Part shown: positions 62,513-64,000 of the stretch, one piece after another | Numbering within the stretch: position 1 is the stretch's first letter | Layout: every line of letters starts with the position of its first letter | Assembly (NCBI GenBank): GCA_001247695.2 | Contig: LGRX02003627.1 | Span: 1 to 64,000, forward strand | Source of the DNA: Cymbomonas tetramitiformis | Taxonomy: Eukaryota; Chlorophyta; Pyramimonadophyceae; Pyramimonadales; Pyramimonadaceae | Direction: 5' to 3' | DNA: 64,000 bases | Program-made: the position numbers and the translations under genes | Notes under the pieces: model-generated | What the model was told of the DNA's origin: nothing | The model's input: only the letters and a program-made list of their open reading frames with translations | Databases searched by the model: none

Positions 62513-62705
62513 GTATGCAAATATGGGTACATCCATGTGCAATTTAGGCCAACATGCACGGTACACGTTTATGAATGTGCGTATATAGGTGCTTCAATTC
62601 CCGTAAAATAAGTTGCAACTGAGATGGGTACTAGCATATGATACACAAATCTATACCATCATACAAATTTATTCAAAATACACCAAATATTTGTCTATGA
62701 TGTCT
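62513..62705. repeat. 0.19-kb direct repeat, left copy
   Basis: Starts GTATGCAAATATGGGTACAT and includes TTGCAACTGAGATGGGTACT and CATATGATACACAAATCTAT. About 90% identical to 63643-63836, 1.13 kb away in the same orientation. Confidence 0.85.
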
Positions 62706-62883
62706 TCTAGGCAAGAGATTTCGATCATTTCACCGTGCTAAGGCTACTATATTGCTGATACATTGGAATCTATATCTTCAATCCACAATTATTTGCGGTA
62801 CTTGTAGGTTTTATTTCCCTCGATAGCGAGGTAACGTTGACGGCAATGTTGACGCTCTATCGGAAAACATAAATGGCAGAGCT

Positions 62884-63287
62884 TTATTGGTCAAGGCAAT
62901 TGCATCGCACGCAATATAGGTCGATTTCCTCTTCTCGTTGATGCCGCGGAATAATAAGCGCCCAAGTGACGTCGATTGGAATGACCAGTGTCCTTGGGGT
63001 AACCCATTCGTTCCCTATTGGGCTCTGGTCGGGATAAAGTTCCGGTTCTTGAAGGTCAAAAACATGTATTTCCGAATTCTCCAGGTGTAGCGCCACCAAA
63101 CGATCCCTAAGTCCTGTCGGACATGTCTGTCCTCGTAGGGGATGTTTAAGAACTTACATATCATCCAGCTGTCTACATTGCATTGAGGACATCGCATGTG
63201 GACCATTCCATGTGTATTGATAGCGTCTGCAGTGGCTTCATCGCGATCGCGTGTCCCATAAACTCCGAATCGTAGAATTGAAGGCAT
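62884..63287 (-). pseudogene. Family B small Cys-rich gene, copy 2, one frameshift
   Basis: Minus strand, ATG at 63285-63287: MPSILRFGVYGTRDRDEATA ... HGMVHMRCPQCNVDSW ... WWRYTWRIRKYMF, then after a one-base shift near 63030-63065 LQEPELYPD ... EWVTPRTLVIPIDVT ... LYCVRCNCLDQ and TAA. It aligns end to end with the 133-aa protein at 41555 (MPS.LRFGV, CP.CN, W(R).T.R, YPD, W(M/V)TPR, VIP(V/I)DV, YC..C.CL). Length 404 bases versus 402 agrees with a single indel. Flanked by the 0.19-kb direct repeats. The shift may be a real lesion or an assembly indel. Confidence 0.65.
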
Positions 63288-63310
63288 AACGTGGCCACGA
63301 TATTGCAGGA

Positions 63311-63317
63311 TTTTATA
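63311..63317 (-). promoter_or_regulatory. TATA box of family B copy 2
   Basis: Minus-strand GGTATAAAATCC, with TATAAAA 24 bases before the ATG. The surrounding GCATTG..ATCT(A/G)CAGGTAT segment recurs at 63413-63440, so the promoter region is partly duplicated. Confidence 0.45.
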
Positions 63318-63642
63318 CCTGTAGATAACAATGCTTGCAAGGTGATTAGCAGTTGAAGCGAGCGTCGCCCATAGCAAAAGTCGAAAATATAAATTGTGAG
63401 GATAAATGTGGAGCTATAATACCTGCAGATGGCAATGCTTTCAAGGTAAGTAGCAGATGTTTGAAGGTATGGTTGAAGGTGCGTATGTTAAAAGAAACAA
63501 GGGGAAATGAATCTTCAAGGGTCGGGCAAGAGCTTTTGTACCTGGTCGTGAGTGGACCGCGGGTCGTGCAAGAGTAGTGTACTTTTGGTCCAATCAGCTT
63601 CGTATATCTCGCACATGCGGGATCACTTAGTCGCCGATTCCC

Positions 63643-63836
63643 GTATGCAAATGTGGGCACATCCATGTGCAATTTAGGTCAGCATGCACGGTACACGTTT
63701 ATGGATGTGCATATTCGGATGCTTAAATTCCCAGAAAACAAGTTGCAACTGAGATGGGTACTAGCATATGATACACAAATCTATATCATCATACAAATTT
63801 AATCTATATACACCAAATAATTGTCTAGGATGTCTA
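63643..63836. repeat. 0.19-kb direct repeat, right copy
   Basis: Partner of 62513-62705, with the same order of motifs (GTATGCAAATGTGGGCACAT, TTGCAACTGAGATGGGTACT). The rest of the window (63837-64000) shows no gene. Confidence 0.85.
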
Positions 63837-64000
63837 GGAGCACATAAATAAGGGTAAGTGTTGGTGTAGCTAGCAGAATAATACATCAGTGTAAGTATCT
63901 AATGTGAACTTGCAAATATAAAATAAAGACTGTACACAAGCGTATATGTTTCCTAACGGCAGTTGCACCACTTTCCATCATCATCATTCTCGGGAGAGGC

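Overview
The window looks like nuclear DNA of a eukaryote. It has spliced genes with GT-AG introns, minisatellite-filled introns, several classes of retroelement, and animal-like extracellular domains (EGF, REJ, GPS, FG-GAP, and what looks like a GON domain) mixed with the proline/threonine-rich linkers typical of green algal cell-surface proteins. I infer a prasinophyte-type green alga, something like Cymbomonas. That assignment rests on style of sequence and was not tested by any search.

Left half (about 1.7 to 34.3 kb, + strand): most of this is one very large mosaic gene, which I rebuilt exon by exon from splice sites and reading phases (about 4,400 codons in view). In order it encodes an unnamed extracellular domain, a Pro/Thr linker, a GON-like domain, eight FG-GAP/VCBS-type calcium-loop repeats, Pro/Thr-rich linkers with two copies of an algal two-domain module, a run of EGF-like domains, REJ-like domains, a GAIN/GPS autoproteolysis site, a first membrane helix, a long cytoplasmic region, and further membrane helices like those of polycystin-1. 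The first exons start and end in phase 1. Net frameshifts in three exons could be assembly errors or decay. The gene is not closed at either end. A DIRS/Ngaro-type tyrosine-recombinase retroelement (5.4 to 10.6 kb) sits inside one of its introns. Other introns hold minisatellites.

Middle (35 to 47 kb): a degenerate tRNA-Gly-like sequence, a decayed retroelement Gag on the minus strand, and a cluster of small cysteine-rich proteins of two unrecognised families (A and B) with TATA-containing promoter repeats. After these come a 1.6-kb palindromic GGGCCTGAAA satellite, a TA-flanked mariner-like MITE and several tandem repeats.

Right part (47 to 64 kb): a tRNA-like gene with a Pol III terminator; a Penelope-like retroelement with an N-terminal (permuted) GIY-YIG nuclease, whose two ORFs are separated by one in-frame TAG; a DNA transposon with long composite inverted repeats, carrying a four-exon SWIM-domain gene and, on the other strand, the C-terminal part of a DNA adenine/cytosine-N4 methyltransferase; an AGAAGAC fold-back repeat that truncates a Ty3/gypsy pol; and a second copy of the family B small gene between 0.19-kb direct repeats.

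All gene models come from reading the sequence alone. Exon boundaries are supported by matching phases, not by transcript data.
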